Source: Halobacillus sp. Marseille-P3879 (GTDB lineage: Bacteria; Bacillota; Bacilli; Bacillales; Halobacillaceae). Taken from it: a stretch of 64,000 nucleotides of DNA. The translations under genes were made by a program, and so were the position numbers. The notes under the pieces were generated by a model. The model was not told the DNA's origin, ran no database searches, and saw nothing but the letters and a program-made list of their open reading frames with translations. This document shows positions 10,097-19,574 of this stretch, piece by piece (positions within the stretch are counted from its first letter, which is position 1; the number at the start of each line of letters is the position of its first letter). The stretch covers positions 682,001 through 746,000 of the forward strand of contig NZ_OESS01000002.1 in the NCBI RefSeq assembly GCF_900240285.1, in the 5' to 3' direction.

Positions 10097-10167
10097 GCAT
10101 GGATTTTGTAACAAGATTGTATTATCATAAGAAAAGCAATAAGATGTTCTGTAGAAGGAGTTTTTAT

Positions 10168-10602
10168 ATGACGCGTACAAACGATTTAATTTTACGAACG
10201 ACAACGGCGCTGATCGCTTTTATTTTGCTGGGTTTCTCCGTATATTTGTTTTTCGCCGGCCATAATAAGCCAGGCGGTGGTTTTATCGGAGGATTAATGG
10301 CTTCAGCTGCCCTAGTTCTAATGAATATGGCATATGGATTAAATGTAATCCGCAAAGTGATTCCTGTAAATTTCTTATACATGATCTTCACTGGATTAAT
10401 CATTGCGGTGGGTACAGGTGTAGGAGCCTTCTTGTTTAATGCGCCTTTTTTAACACAGAATTTCGGATATTTTCAGCTGCCAATTTTAGGACGTACGGAA
10501 CTTGCTACTGCGTTACTGTTTGACCTAGGGGTGTACTTAACGGTAATCGGTGTTACGATGACGATCATTTTAACAGTAGCTGATGATAGAGAAGAAGATT
10601 AA
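10168..10602 (+). CDS. MnhB/MrpB-like Na+/H+ antiporter subunit, stand-alone
   Basis: 144-residue membrane protein with four hydrophobic helices and the MnhB signature GHNKPGGGFIGGLMASAALVL near residues 29-50. MnhB is normally one of seven subunits of a Mrp antiporter encoded in one operon; none of the others is here. The start ATG at 10168 follows AGAAGGAG; an ATG at 10099 opens the same frame but its extra 23 residues are not MnhB-like and it lacks a ribosome site. The 32-bp spacing to ccdC suggests co-transcription with ccdA and ccdC. Ion transport by this subunit alone is doubtful; its role is open. Confidence 0.88.
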   Translation: MTRTNDLILRTTTALIAFILLGFSVYLFFAGHNKPGGGFIGGLMASAALVLMNMAYGLNVIRKVIPVNFLYMIFTGLIIAVGTGVGAFLFNAPFLTQNFGYFQLPILGRTELATALLFDLGVYLTVIGVTMTIILTVADDREED

Positions 10603-10628
10603 AGCAAACGTATGAAAGAGTGAATCTT

Positions 10629-11096
10629 ATGTTTTGGATAATTTCCAGCTCCATTGTGGCGGCAGCTATGGCCGTGGTTATGATTTTTGTGAGACTCCGT
10701 GCTGCTAAAAGACCGGCGAGTGTAAAAAAAATAATATTACCCCCGTTTATGATGAGTACGGGGGCCCTTATGTTCTTATTTCCTATGTTTCGTGTACAAT
10801 GGACTCAAGTGTTAGAAGCAGTCTTTATCGGCGCTGTATTTTCCATATTTCTTATTCGTTCTTCAAAATTTGAAGTGAGAGAAGGAGAAATTTATTTAAA
10901 ACCTTCTAGGGCATTCGTCTTTATTCTTTTTGGATTATTAATTCTAAGAATCGTTTTAAAAATTATAATTGGCTCTTCCATTTCGTTTGGAGAAACGAGC
11001 GGGATGTTCTTCCTTCTGGCACTTGGGATGATTTTGACATGGCGCATTGCTATGCTGAAACAGTATCTCCGCTTGGAAAAAACAATAACCACATAA
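10629..11096 (+). CDS. ccdC: CcdC family membrane protein (YneJ)
   Basis: Membrane protein linked in B. subtilis to cytochrome c maturation, biochemical role unclear. 155 residues with four to five hydrophobic helices; the family block VKKIILPPFMMSTGALMFLFPMFRV is near residues 35-60. The start is probably ATG 10629; a GTG at 10620 in frame is the alternative, and the weak AAAGAG upstream does not decide. End of the ccdA operon, followed at once by a strong bidirectional terminator. Confidence 0.92.
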   Translation: MFWIISSSIVAAAMAVVMIFVRLRAAKRPASVKKIILPPFMMSTGALMFLFPMFRVQWTQVLEAVFIGAVFSIFLIRSSKFEVREGEIYLKPSRAFVFILFGLLILRIVLKIIIGSSISFGETSGMFFLLALGMILTWRIAMLKQYLRLEKTITT

Positions 11097-11097
11097 A

Positions 11098-11127
11098 AAA
11101 CCGGGTCTTCTAAAGACCCGGTTTTTT
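11098..11127. terminator. Bidirectional terminator between ccdC and yneK
   Basis: CCGGGTCTT / AAGACCCGG stem (11101-11121) flanked by A6 and T6 runs; serves both convergent genes. Confidence 0.92.
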
Positions 11128-11554
11128 AACGATCAAACAGCGGCTGATATGGTGTAATGTCTATTTGTTTTTCCTGTAGTTTTTTAATCAGGAACTTGTG
11201 ATCTCTTTTAGGAGTAGCTAATATATATCCTTCAATGATGATATCTTCTGTCATTTGGGAGCTTCTTCTCTCCAGTGCTACCTGTCCAATTCGGCCTGCA
11301 ATTTTCTGTTTAGCCACATCTCTGAATAACTCCGGCACCGGCGCCACAAGTTCTTCAAGCAATTCCTTTTGTTCATCACTCCACATATGAACAGTCTGCT
11401 CCACATAATATTCTTCCCAGTCCATTGTCGATTTCCCATCTTCTTTGGGCATGCGTTTAAGAAATTTCCTGAACATAAAAAAACCGCCAATAGCCATAAG
11501 TACTATCATCAGTACAATCCAGCCTATGATAAAAACAGCAAAACCGCCTGACAT
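11126..11554 (-). CDS. yneK: YneK family protein (DUF2621)
   Basis: 142-residue protein with an N-terminal membrane anchor (about residues 3-27, GGFAVFIIGWIVLMIVLMAIGGFF) and a soluble C-terminal domain (KSTMDWEEYYVEQTVHMWSDEQKELLEELVAPVPELFRDVAKQKIAGRIGQVALE) typical of DUF2621. Function unknown. It sits convergent to ccdC and divergent from acnA as in B. subtilis. The stop overlaps the shared terminator. Confidence 0.9.
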   Translation of the reverse strand: MSGGFAVFIIGWIVLMIVLMAIGGFFMFRKFLKRMPKEDGKSTMDWEEYYVEQTVHMWSDEQKELLEELVAPVPELFRDVAKQKIAGRIGQVALERRSSQMTEDIIIEGYILATPKRDHKFLIKKLQEKQIDITPYQPLFDR

Positions 11555-11667
11555 TCACATCACCTGTTTCATTTTTTACGTATCATGATTTATTATAAAA
11601 CCAACAGGATATAAAGACAAGCTGCTTTTTCTGTTGTGTCGAAATCTCAAAAAATTTGCGTAATTAT

Positions 11668-11696
11668 TTTACTTATAAATCGTTTTCATATACAAT
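11668..11696 (+). promoter_or_regulatory. Possible acnA promoter with cre-like sequence
   Basis: TTTACT (11668-11673), 17-bp spacer, TACAAT (11691-11696). The spacer contains ATAAATCGTTTTCA (11675-11688), which on the other strand resembles a CcpA cre site with two mismatches. In B. subtilis citB is controlled by CcpC and CcpA, so this is plausible but unproven. The rest of 11555-11811 shows no gene. Confidence 0.4.
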
Positions 11697-11811
11697 AAAG
11701 GGTGCATATTTGTGGACTTTTCAGAAGAAGAAAGCAAATGACACATTGGGGAATGGCATAGATGATGTATAATTATGCCGTTTAAACACTGAAGAGGGGG
11801 TAAAAGGAATT

Positions 11812-14517
11812 ATGGCTAACAATGCATTTAATGCTCGCAAACAATTTGAATTGAATGGCCAAACGTACAACTATTACGAATTAAAAGCCTTAGAAGATGC
11901 GGGACACGGCAAGATCTCTCGTCTGCCTTTTTCAATCCGTATTTTACTTGAATCTCTGCTTCGTCAACACGATGGACGTGTGATTAAAGATGAACACGTA
12001 GAGAGTCTAGCAAACTGGGGAACTAGCAAATCTAAGGGAGAGGATGTACCATTTAAACCTTCCCGCGTTATCCTCCAGGATTTCACTGGAGTACCAGCCG
12101 TCGTAGATTTGGCATCCCTTCGTAAAGCTATGGTCGACTTAGGAGGAAGTCCTGAAAAGATTAATCCTGAAGTACCTGTAGACCTTGTCATTGACCATTC
12201 CGTACAAGTAGATAAGTACGGCACACCTGATTCATTAAACGTAAATATGGAATTAGAATTTGAGCGTAACCAGGAACGTTATGAGTTCTTACACTGGGCT
12301 CAGAAAGCATTTGATAATTACCGTGCTGTTCCACCGGCAACTGGTATTGTTCACCAGGTTAACTTAGAATATATTGCCAACGTTGTTCACGCAATTGAGA
12401 ATGATGAGGGCTCTTATGATACTTATCCTGATACGCTCGTCGGTACGGATTCTCATACGACTATGATTAACGGTCTTGGAATTCTCGGGTGGGGTGTAGG
12501 AGGAATTGAAGCAGAAGCCGGTATGCTTGGCCAGCCTTCTTATTTCCCAGCTCCTGAAGTTATCGGAGTTAAATTAAATGGCAGCTTCCCTCAAGGGACA
12601 ACAGCTACAGACTTAGCTCTAAAGGTTACTCAAAAACTAAGAGAGCAGAATGTAGTTGGAAAGTTTGTCGAATTCTTTGGCCCTGGGCTGCAGGAGATGC
12701 CGTTAGCTGACCGGGCGACTATTTCAAACATGGCGCCGGAATACGGAGCCACATGTGGTTTCTTCCCTGTGGATAATGAGTCACTCGAATACTTACGATT
12801 AACGGGCCGCAGTGAAGAACAAATTGCGGTTGTCGAAAAATATTGTAAAGAAAACAGCTTATGGTATGATCCTTCCCTTGAAGATCCTGAATTTACTAAG
12901 CTGGTTGAAATCGATCTCGGAGAGCTGGAGCCCAACCTGTCCGGTCCAAAACGCCCGCAAGATTTAATTCCGCTTTCCAAGATGAAGGAATCCTTTGAAA
13001 AAGCCATTACAGGACCAGCTGGAAATCATGGGTTTGGCCTGGATAAGAAGGAATTTGATAAAGAGGTAGAGGTTGAGTTTGCAAACGGCAAAAAAACAGT
13101 TATGAAGACGGGTGCACTTGCTATTGCAGCCATTACTTCCTGTACCAATACATCTAACCCGCACGTTATGTTAGGTGCCGGTCTTGTAGCTAAGAAGGCT
13201 GTCGAACTTGGGTTGAATGTTCCTGATTACGTTAAGACATCTCTTGCTCCTGGTTCAAAGGTTGTGACGAGATACCTGGAGGACTCCGGTCTGATGGAAT
13301 ACCTTAACAACCTGGGCTTTAACTTAGTAGGTTATGGATGTACGACATGTATTGGTAACTCTGGTCCATTACTTCCTGAAATTGAGAAAGCGATCGCGGA
13401 TAGTGACCTAACGGCTTCTTCAGTCCTTTCAGGTAACCGTAATTTTGAAGGTCGTATTCATCCGCTGGTTAAAGCTAACTATTTAGCGTCACCTCCTTTA
13501 GTAGTAGCATACGCTTTAGCTGGAACAGTTGATATCGATCTTAAGAACGAACCTCTAGGAACGAATACAGAAGGCAAGCCGGTTTACTTTAATGACGTGT
13601 GGCCTTCGCAGGAAGAAATTAAAGCAGAAGTAGCACGTGTGGTAACTCCGGAAATCTTCCGTAAAGAATATGAGAATGTATTTAACTCAAATGAAAAGTG
13701 GAATGAAATTGAGACTACGGATGAGCCGCTTTACGATTGGAACGAGGAATCCACTTATATTCAGAATCCACCATTCTTTGAAGGGCTTTCTCCTGATCCG
13801 GAAACCGTTAAGCCTTTAAGCAACTTAAGAGTAATTGGTAAGTTTGGAGATTCTGTTACAACCGACCACATTTCACCAGCTGGAGCGATTCCTAAAGATA
13901 TGCCGGCAGGTGAATATTTAATCGAGAAAGATGTCTCTCCGCGTAACTTTAACTCTTATGGCTCCCGCCGCGGTAACCATGAGGTTATGATGAGAGGTAC
14001 TTTTGCCAATATTCGTATCCGTAATGAATTAGCTCCTGATACAGAAGGTGGTTTTACTACCTACTGGCCGACTGAAGAAGTGATGCCTATTTATACGGCA
14101 GCCATGAAATATAAAGAGGACAATACCCCGCTTGCAGTCATTGCAGGAGATGATTATGGCATGGGAAGCTCGCGTGACTGGGCTGCAAAAGGAACTGATT
14201 TACTAGGAATTAAAACCGTTATCGCTCAAAGCTTTGAACGTATCCACCGCTCCAATCTAGTAATGATGGGTGTACTTCCTTTGCAGTTTAAAGAAGGAGA
14301 CACGATTGAATCTCTTGGTTTAACCGGTCGAGAGTCATTAGATGTAAACGTGGATGAATCGGTAAAACCTCATGACTTAGTGAAAGTAACGGCTACCTCT
14401 GAAGACGGCACGAAAAAAGAGTTTGAAGTCGTCGCACGTTTTGACAGTGAAGTTGAAGTCGATTACTACAGACACGGAGGCATCCTGCAAATGGTGCTTC
14501 GGAATAAGTTAAGCTGA
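11812..14517 (+). CDS. acnA: Aconitate hydratase AcnA
   Basis: [4Fe-4S] enzyme converting citrate to isocitrate; in Bacillus also an RNA-binding regulator when apo. 901 residues, normal AcnA/IRP length. The three cluster cysteines are in SCTNTSNP (near residue 440) and [12 protein letters not shown] (near residue 506). The C-terminal swivel domain has [30 protein letters not shown] and [20 protein letters not shown] at 11812 follows GAAGAGGGGG about 11 bp upstream. Monocistronic: terminator directly downstream. Confidence 0.97.
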   Translation: MANNAFNARKQFELNGQTYNYYELKALEDAGHGKISRLPFSIRILLESLLRQHDGRVIKDEHVESLANWGTSKSKGEDVPFKPSRVILQDFTGVPAVVDLASLRKAMVDLGGSPEKINPEVPVDLVIDHSVQVDKYGTPDSLNVNMELEFERNQERYEFLHWAQKAFDNYRAVPPATGIVHQVNLEYIANVVHAIENDEGSYDTYPDTLVGTDSHTTMINGLGILGWGVGGIEAEAGMLGQPSYFPAPEVIGVKLNGSFPQGTTATDLALKVTQKLREQNVVGKFVEFFGPGLQEMPLADRATISNMAPEYGATCGFFPVDNESLEYLRLTGRSEEQIAVVEKYCKENSLWYDPSLEDPEFTKLVEIDLGELEPNLSGPKRPQDLIPLSKMKESFEKAITGPAGNHGFGLDKKEFDKEVEVEFANGKKTVMKTGALAIAAITSCTNTSNPHVMLGAGLVAKKAVELGLNVPDYVKTSLAPGSKVVTRYLEDSGLMEYLNNLGFNLVGYGCTTCIGNSGPLLPEIEKAIADSDLTASSVLSGNRNFEGRIHPLVKANYLASPPLVVAYALAGTVDIDLKNEPLGTNTEGKPVYFNDVWPSQEEIKAEVARVVTPEIFRKEYENVFNSNEKWNEIETTDEPLYDWNEESTYIQNPPFFEGLSPDPETVKPLSNLRVIGKFGDSVTTDHISPAGAIPKDMPAGEYLIEKDVSPRNFNSYGSRRGNHEVMMRGTFANIRIRNELAPDTEGGFTTYWPTEEVMPIYTAAMKYKEDNTPLAVIAGDDYGMGSSRDWAAKGTDLLGIKTVIAQSFERIHRSNLVMMGVLPLQFKEGDTIESLGLTGRESLDVNVDESVKPHDLVKVTATSEDGTKKEFEVVARFDSEVEVDYYRHGGILQMVLRNKLS

Positions 14518-14530
14518 TTATTTTAGAGAG

Positions 14531-14563
14531 AACCTGCTGTATTCATGCAGCAGGTTTTTTTCT
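14531..14563 (+). terminator. Terminator after acnA
   Basis: AACCTGCTG and CAGCAGGTT arms with a loop of 8 nt and T7 tail. Confidence 0.88.
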
Positions 14564-14726
14564 GCTTTTATTTAACGTGAAAGAAAATAATTACAGCTCT
14601 TGGCACTCATTTCTTTGTTGATTAAAAAAGATGAATTATAATAAAAAAATAGGTTTTATTGTGCCTCTGGCTCATACTTTTATAATAAGGATGGAAAAGT
14701 ACGAGAAGGAAGAAGGAGGGGATGAG

Positions 14727-15326
14727 ATGATTAAGCAAATAGGTGCAGGATTATTTTTACTCATATTAGTGGGGATCATTGTGTACAACGAAGTAGGACA
14801 GGAAGACGAAGGTTCTTCAGATGAATTGCAGCAATATGATACTTCCGGAGATACGAGTCAGGAAGGAACGTCCATGTCCCCTCCTAACTCTCCAGCAGGA
14901 ATTAAGAAGGGGGAGCAGGCACCTGATTTTGAATTGCAAAACTTAGAAGGTGACGAAGTTAAACTCTCAAGTCTTCGAGGAGAAAAAGTCTTTCTGAATT
15001 TCTGGGCTACCTGGTGTCCTCCTTGCAAAGAGGAAATGCCTGAAATGGAGAGGTTCCACAAGGAGTTTGGGGATGAAGTTACGATTCTTGCTGTTAATGC
15101 GACAGATTCAGAGAGCAGTATAAGTGATGTCCACGACTATATTGAAGAAGAAGGCTACACCTTTCCAGTTTTATTAGACAGAAAAGGTGACGTAACGAGC
15201 GATTACCAGGCGATGTCGATTCCAACTACTTACTTTATCGGTACAGATGGGGTGGTACAGGAAGAACGAAGGGTAGGACCTATGAGTTATGAGTTTATGG
15301 TTGAGATGAAAGATGAACTAAACTAG
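14727..15326 (+). CDS. yneN: Membrane-anchored thioredoxin-like protein YneN (ResA type)
   Basis: Extracytoplasmic thiol-disulfide oxidoreductase of the AhpC/TSA-redoxin family, likely reduced through CcdA. 199 residues: uncleaved N-terminal membrane span (IGAGLFLLILVGIIVYN), a Ser/Glu-rich linker, then the thioredoxin fold with FWATWCPPCKEEMPEME (CPPC active site) and the cis-Pro loop SIPTTYFI. The start ATG 14727 follows GAAGGAGGGG with good spacing; upstream in-frame starts would make a hydrophilic extension and are rejected. Position after acnA matches B. subtilis. Confidence 0.92.
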   Translation: MIKQIGAGLFLLILVGIIVYNEVGQEDEGSSDELQQYDTSGDTSQEGTSMSPPNSPAGIKKGEQAPDFELQNLEGDEVKLSSLRGEKVFLNFWATWCPPCKEEMPEMERFHKEFGDEVTILAVNATDSESSISDVHDYIEEEGYTFPVLLDRKGDVTSDYQAMSIPTTYFIGTDGVVQEERRVGPMSYEFMVEMKDELN

Positions 15327-15376
15327 TATAACTTATGCAAACTTGGGAATCCTTTTTAGATAAAGGAGTGGTTTGC

Positions 15377-15520
15377 GTGAGAAAGAAGCAGAAACTGACT
15401 TATCAAGAGCGCGTGCAGGAAAACATTAAAATGATTATGCAGGATCAGAAATTAATGGATCAGATTGAGGACCGAATTGAAGAACGGCATCATCAGCGCA
15501 TTAGAAAAATTCCTTCTTAA
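15377..15520 (+). CDS. FbpB family small basic protein
   Basis: 47-residue basic, helical protein with GTG start at 15377 after AAAGGAGTGG. Sequence pattern (RKKQKLTYQERVQENIKMIM...IEDRIEERH) fits the Fur-regulated basic protein B family, whose B. subtilis member assists the iron-sparing response. No Fur box is evident here, so iron control is not supported by the sequence. It lies between yneN and tlp, where B. subtilis has sspN. The stop overlaps the stem of the terminator. Confidence 0.75.
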   Translation: MRKKQKLTYQERVQENIKMIMQDQKLMDQIEDRIEERHHQRIRKIPS

Positions 15521-15542
15521 TTCAAAGAAGGTTTTTTTTTTG
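15512..15542 (+). terminator. Terminator after the fbpB-like gene
   Basis: CCTTCTT / AAGAAGG stem overlapping the stop codon, followed by a run of ten T. Confidence 0.85.
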
Positions 15543-15604
15543 TATAAAATAATGCTCCTATTCACATGATAAGTCTTGACTATCACAATAGGAGGTATTG
15601 ATAG

Positions 15605-15826
15605 ATGCCAAACCAGAAACCAAACCCTGACAATCGAGAAGATAATGTTGAAAAGCTGCAGGAAGCTGTTCAGAATACGATTGAAAATATCGAAGCTTCA
15701 CATGAAACGATGAACATGGCCAATGATAAAGATCGTTCCCAAATTGAGAGGAAAAATAAAAAGCGAGAACAAGCTCTTGAAGGCATGCGTCAAGAAATAA
15801 AAGATGAAGCTCGTCATCAGGAATAA
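15605..15826 (+). CDS. tlp: Small acid-soluble spore protein Tlp
   Basis: Thioredoxin-like-named minor SASP family made in the forespore. 73 residues. Clear family pattern: KPNPDNREDNVEKLQEAVQNTIENIEASHE then KDRSQIERKNKKREQALEGMRQEIKDEA. Strong ribosome site ATAGGAGG before ATG 15605. Expected to be sigma-G controlled, but no unambiguous sigma-G promoter was picked out. Diagnostic for an endospore former. Confidence 0.95.
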   Translation: MPNQKPNPDNREDNVEKLQEAVQNTIENIEASHETMNMANDKDRSQIERKNKKREQALEGMRQEIKDEARHQE

Positions 15827-15830
15827 GAAT

Positions 15831-15863
15831 AAGTCGCTCCTCCAAATGGGGCGGCTTTTCGTT
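15831..15863 (+). terminator. Terminator after tlp
   Basis: AAGTCGCTCC pairs with GGGGCGGCTT (two G-U pairs), followed by TTCGTTTT. Confidence 0.7.
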
Positions 15864-15932
15864 TTGTGCAAGTTCATCTACATCATCGTTTGATTGTGAT
15901 AAAATATAACGATGATGGAAGGACGGGATATA

Positions 15933-18203
15933 TTGGAACTTACACAATTACAACAATGGACAAACTTGGATGAAGTACCTCCTGTATCTGAAGTTGAGGT
16001 CCTGCGATATTTAAATAATGAGAAAACTATAGAGGATTCCGAAGTAAAGGCAACATTGTACGTGATTTTAGCTTATTACCGTATAAAAAGGCATCCTGCT
16101 CAGGATTCACTTGCAGACCAGTTTATTGACCGTGCTAAAGAACTTGCGCCTTCACACCCAATTGTTCAAGATCTTTATGATTGTGTGCAAATTATGAGAG
16201 GCTATACGTTGCTGCAGCGAAAAACGTTCGATCAATGGATCCTGCACGAAACAGACCATAATTCAGCGAAAAGCAAGAAAGTACAGTCTATTTTAATGGA
16301 TGTAGATGCTCTAATTACTCAGTGGAACGACAATTTAGCAGAGAGTAAAATTGTTGATGTAGACCGCCCTCTTGTAAAACTCTACCAAGAAATTTATGAA
16401 CAATTATCAGAGCTTCAAAATACTTTGGTGGATGCACAGGAGTCTATTCAACAGCGAAGAATCTCAATTCCGGTTAAAGAAATAAATGAAAGCATAAGAA
16501 ATCTTACCGAACTTAAAGATGAGCTATTCCATCACCTGCCTCTATTTTTAACGAACGAAAACAAAGAAAACCCGCTTGAACAATTTGAACAAATGATTGG
16601 TTTACATGATGTAAAAACGTACATTAAAAAATATTATCATTTCTTAAAATACCAGCAGCAGCGTAAAAGTTTAGGGTTCTCAATGGTAGATGAACCAGGG
16701 CTTCATATGATTATTTCCGGAAACCCGGGGACGGGAAAAACGACGATCGCTCGTCTTTTAGCCAGTATTTATTATGATCTTGGCATATTAGAAACGAAAG
16801 ATGTAGTTGAGGTGAATCGGTCCCATTTAGTAGGCTCCTATGTTGGACAAAGTGAAGAAAACACTATGAATTATGTAAAGCAGGCAGTGGGCGGGGTTTT
16901 ATTTATCGATGAAGCCTATAGCTTAAAGCGTGAAGGCCAGACAGGCAATGATTACGGCCAGGCCGTTATTGATACTCTTGTTTCAGCAATGACTAGTAAG
17001 GATTACGGAGGGAGGTTTGCCATCATCTTAGCAGGCTATCCAGAAGAAATGCGTCAATTTCTTTGGGCCAACCCAGGGTTGCGCAGTCGTTTTCCAGAGC
17101 AGAACCACATTGAATTACCTGATTATAAAACAGAAGAATTGCTGGAGATTGCAGAATCTGTAGCGCTTGAGAATGATTTCTTTTTTACAACAAGAGCGTT
17201 GCGTACGCTTGAAACACAAATAGAGAATGAACGTGTCGACGAGTCTTTTGGTAATGCACGGACCGTTCGTAATCTCGTTCTTAAAAATATTTTTCAAAAA
17301 GGGGCAGCTGAAACCCTAAATGATAAGGAACACTGGCTTGATCATATGAGAATCGATGATAGAGACCTTCAATTTACTTCAGCACAAGATCTGGACCAAT
17401 CCTCACCTTTAGATGAACTCCATCGGTTGATCGGTTTGAATAATGTAAAACAGGAAGTACGGAAACTATCTTCTTTTGTAAAAGCCCAACAGCAAAGAAA
17501 AGAATACGGTCTCCCGATAGTTCCTATTGAATTGCATTCTGTGTTTTCCGGTAACCCCGGCACAGGTAAGACTACGGTGGCAGACATTTATGCAAGAATT
17601 CTAAAAGAATGCGGGCTGCTGAAAAGAGGCCATATAGTTGTGGCTTCCAGAAGTGATCTAGTAGCAGGGTATGTAGGGCAGACTGCGATGAAAACCAAGA
17701 AAAAGGTAAGAGAAGCCTTAGGTGGTGTTTTGTTTATCGATGAAGCTTACGCCCTTCATAGTAAAGGAAGAGACGACTTTGGCAAGGAAGCCATAGAAAC
17801 GCTTGTCGATGAAATGACCAGACATAATGAGAACTTAGTTGTAATATTAGCAGGCTATCAGTATGAAATGCAGCAGCTGATTGAAAGCAATCCGGGCTTA
17901 TCTTCACGATTCAAAAAATATTTCCACTTTCCTGATTATACTGAAACGGAATTACTGGAAATAGCCAATCACTTAACATCCCAGTATGAATACGAAATCG
18001 AAGAAGGAGCTAAGCAATTTTTGTTACAGCAGTTCAGGCAGCATAATGTCCGTGGTAATGGACGTTTTGTAACGAATATTGTAAATGAAGCGATCCAGTT
18101 TCAATCGTTTCGATTGTTTGAGAGCAATGAGGAAGGGCAAATCAATTTACTGACTATAGAAGATTGGCAGAAAGCTTGGCAAACAGTTCGGGGGGAAAAA
18201 TAA
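15933..18203 (+). CDS. Tandem AAA+ ATPase (two CbxX/SpoVK-type domains)
   Basis: About 756 residues. The N-terminal 200 residues are helical and of unknown fold. Two AAA+ modules of the CbxX/CfqX-SpoVK type follow: first with Walker A SGNPGTGKTTIARLL, Walker B VLFIDEAYSL and arginine-finger loop NPGLRSRF; second with SGNPGTGKTTVADIYA, VLFIDEAYAL and NPGLSSRF. Both sets of ATPase motifs look intact. SpoVK itself has one such module. The TTG at 15933 has a good GGAAGGACGG site; ATGs at 15912 and 15915 lie close to a -10-like sequence and lack a ribosome site. Probable operon with yneP and yneQ (1-bp gaps). Function unknown; a spore or remodelling role is inference. Confidence 0.88.
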   Translation: MELTQLQQWTNLDEVPPVSEVEVLRYLNNEKTIEDSEVKATLYVILAYYRIKRHPAQDSLADQFIDRAKELAPSHPIVQDLYDCVQIMRGYTLLQRKTFDQWILHETDHNSAKSKKVQSILMDVDALITQWNDNLAESKIVDVDRPLVKLYQEIYEQLSELQNTLVDAQESIQQRRISIPVKEINESIRNLTELKDELFHHLPLFLTNENKENPLEQFEQMIGLHDVKTYIKKYYHFLKYQQQRKSLGFSMVDEPGLHMIISGNPGTGKTTIARLLASIYYDLGILETKDVVEVNRSHLVGSYVGQSEENTMNYVKQAVGGVLFIDEAYSLKREGQTGNDYGQAVIDTLVSAMTSKDYGGRFAIILAGYPEEMRQFLWANPGLRSRFPEQNHIELPDYKTEELLEIAESVALENDFFFTTRALRTLETQIENERVDESFGNARTVRNLVLKNIFQKGAAETLNDKEHWLDHMRIDDRDLQFTSAQDLDQSSPLDELHRLIGLNNVKQEVRKLSSFVKAQQQRKEYGLPIVPIELHSVFSGNPGTGKTTVADIYARILKECGLLKRGHIVVASRSDLVAGYVGQTAMKTKKKVREALGGVLFIDEAYALHSKGRDDFGKEAIETLVDEMTRHNENLVVILAGYQYEMQQLIESNPGLSSRFKKYFHFPDYTETELLEIANHLTSQYEYEIEEGAKQFLLQQFRQHNVRGNGRFVTNIVNEAIQFQSFRLFESNEEGQINLLTIEDWQKAWQTVRGEK

Positions 18204-18204
18204 T

Positions 18205-18630
18205 ATGCAGGTTAATCATACGAATATTAAAGTCCGTTACCAGGAAACTGATATGATGGGGGTAGTCTACCATGCGAATTATTTAGTTTGGTTTGAAATT
18301 GGACGTACAGCACTTATTGAAGATTTAGGCTTTTACTATCATCAGCTCGAAAAGCAGGGAGTCGTTTCTCCAGTAGTAGACGCAGCTGTTCAATTTAAGC
18401 ACCCGGTACGATATGGCGATGAGATCTTCATTGAAACATGGGTAAAGAACTATGACGGCCTTCGTATTACTTATGGGTACGCTGTAAAGCATAACAGTGG
18501 GGAGATAGCGGTTACAGGTGAAACGAAACATGTGATTGTGAAAAAAGAAAGCTTTCGGCCTGTATCTATACGAAAAAATTTCCCCGACTGGCATGAAGCA
18601 TATCTCGCGGCTATGGAGGCGGCAAAATAA
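18205..18630 (+). CDS. yneP: Acyl-CoA thioesterase YneP (YbgC/4HBT family)
   Basis: 141-residue single hot-dog-fold thioesterase. The 4HBT signature is clear: RYQETDMMGVVYHANYLVWFEIGRTALI near residues 10-36, with the catalytic Asp in ETDMMG. It would hydrolyse acyl-CoA or acyl-phosphopantetheine; substrate not predictable. Start ATG at 18205 is 1 bp from the preceding stop and uses the GGGGGGAAA run, so translation is coupled to the AAA+ gene. Confidence 0.92.
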   Translation: MQVNHTNIKVRYQETDMMGVVYHANYLVWFEIGRTALIEDLGFYYHQLEKQGVVSPVVDAAVQFKHPVRYGDEIFIETWVKNYDGLRITYGYAVKHNSGEIAVTGETKHVIVKKESFRPVSIRKNFPDWHEAYLAAMEAAK

Positions 18631-18631
18631 A

Positions 18632-18937
18632 ATGGCTTTTGGCATTAAGCGCGAGGAACTGCAACTATGGAAACGCAGGGTAGAGGAGGGAGAGGTGGTT
18701 TTCTTGACTCATTACTGGCTGGATGACCGCTTTCCCGATTGTGATACAGTAACGAAAGTAGGTTGTGCTGATATAGATAAACTTGCTGCGTGGGGAGAGA
18801 AGTATGGATTGAGAAAGGAATGGATACACCGGGATCCGAGGCATCCTCACTTTGATTTATTCGGAACCCGTCAGTTTGAAATTTTAAAAAGTGAACGACA
18901 GTGGGAGCAGATTCGACGATTTTCCCTCTCTGATTAA
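18632..18937 (+). CDS. yneQ: YneQ family hypothetical protein
   Basis: 101-residue soluble protein; blocks LTHYWLDDRFPDCDTVTKVGCADIDKLAAWGEKYGLRKEWIH and HPHFDLFGTRQFEIL are family-specific. Function unknown. ATG at 18632 follows GGAGGCGG inside the end of yneP and starts 1 bp after the yneP stop. Last gene of the AAA-yneP-yneQ operon. Confidence 0.85.
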   Translation: MAFGIKREELQLWKRRVEEGEVVFLTHYWLDDRFPDCDTVTKVGCADIDKLAAWGEKYGLRKEWIHRDPRHPHFDLFGTRQFEILKSERQWEQIRRFSLSD

Positions 18938-18939
18938 AA

Positions 18940-18971
18940 AAGGCGCTGCCCATTTAGGCAGCGCTTTTTTT
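18940..18971. terminator. Bidirectional terminator between yneQ and yneR
   Basis: AGGCGCTGCC / GGCAGCGCTT stem with A-run before and T7 after; used by both convergent genes. Confidence 0.92.
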
Positions 18972-19257
18972 AATCATATTTAAACTCCGGTTCCTGCCAA
19001 TTCTCATCATACTCCACTGTGAGAGAATGACCATCGAAATACCATTCATCATCTTCTTCAATATAAAAATATACGCCTTCTACTTTATCTTCAGCGACCG
19101 GCTCAGCAGGGTCAACTTGCTTTATCGCAAGTGAAAGACCCGGCTGTAGACCGCCCACTCCGCCATATCGTACATAAAAACGAAGAGGAGTGTCGTTACT
19201 TAATTCTAATTCATTTTTATACCATTTAGCCGCTTCTTCAGTTACTTTCAAATTCAT
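18970..19257 (-). CDS. yneR: HesB-like protein YneR
   Basis: 95-residue HesB/YadR/YfhF-like protein. Visible: NLKVTEEAAKWYKNELELSNDTPLRFYVRYGGVGGLQPGLSLAIK and a C-terminal WYFDGHSLTVEYDENW. The cysteines that bind Fe-S in true A-type carriers are absent, so iron-sulfur delivery is doubtful. Start ATG at 19257 follows TAGGAG; the longer in-frame extension to 19353 overlaps yidD and is rejected. Confidence 0.9.
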   Translation of the reverse strand: MNLKVTEEAAKWYKNELELSNDTPLRFYVRYGGVGGLQPGLSLAIKQVDPAEPVAEDKVEGVYFYIEEDDEWYFDGHSLTVEYDENWQEPEFKYD

Positions 19258-19330
19258 AAGCTCAACTCCTACATTATGTGAATCAGTATCCCTTTTTCCT
19301 TGAAGAGACAGGTATAAACCTACAAATTTG

Positions 19331-19564
19331 TTATTTTCTTTTTTCTTCTTCACTTAATGGAACTGGGTCGAAGCCGCCTTTATAAAAAGGATGACATTTT
19401 AAAATTCTTTTTAATGTCAGCCAGCCTCCTTTGATGAAACCAAACCTGCTAAAGGCTTCCATGCCGTATTGTGAACATGTAGGCATAAAGCGGCAGCTCG
19501 GAGGAGTAAGAGGGCTGATAAATTTACGATAAATTGAAATAATGGCGATCATCACATATTTCAT
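19331..19564 (-). CDS. yidD: Membrane protein insertion efficiency factor YidD
   Basis: 77-residue small membrane-associated protein that assists YidC-type insertion. The signature [28 protein letters not shown] plus [28 protein letters not shown] is unmistakable. It is encoded just downstream of folE2 on the same strand (10-bp gap), with only a weak AAGG ribosome site, suggesting co-transcription. It is not next to rnpA/rpmH as in many bacteria. Confidence 0.93.
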   Translation of the reverse strand: MKYVMIAIISIYRKFISPLTPPSCRFMPTCSQYGMEAFSRFGFIKGGWLTLKRILKCHPFYKGGFDPVPLSEEEKRK

Positions 19565-19574
19565 CGAATCTGCC

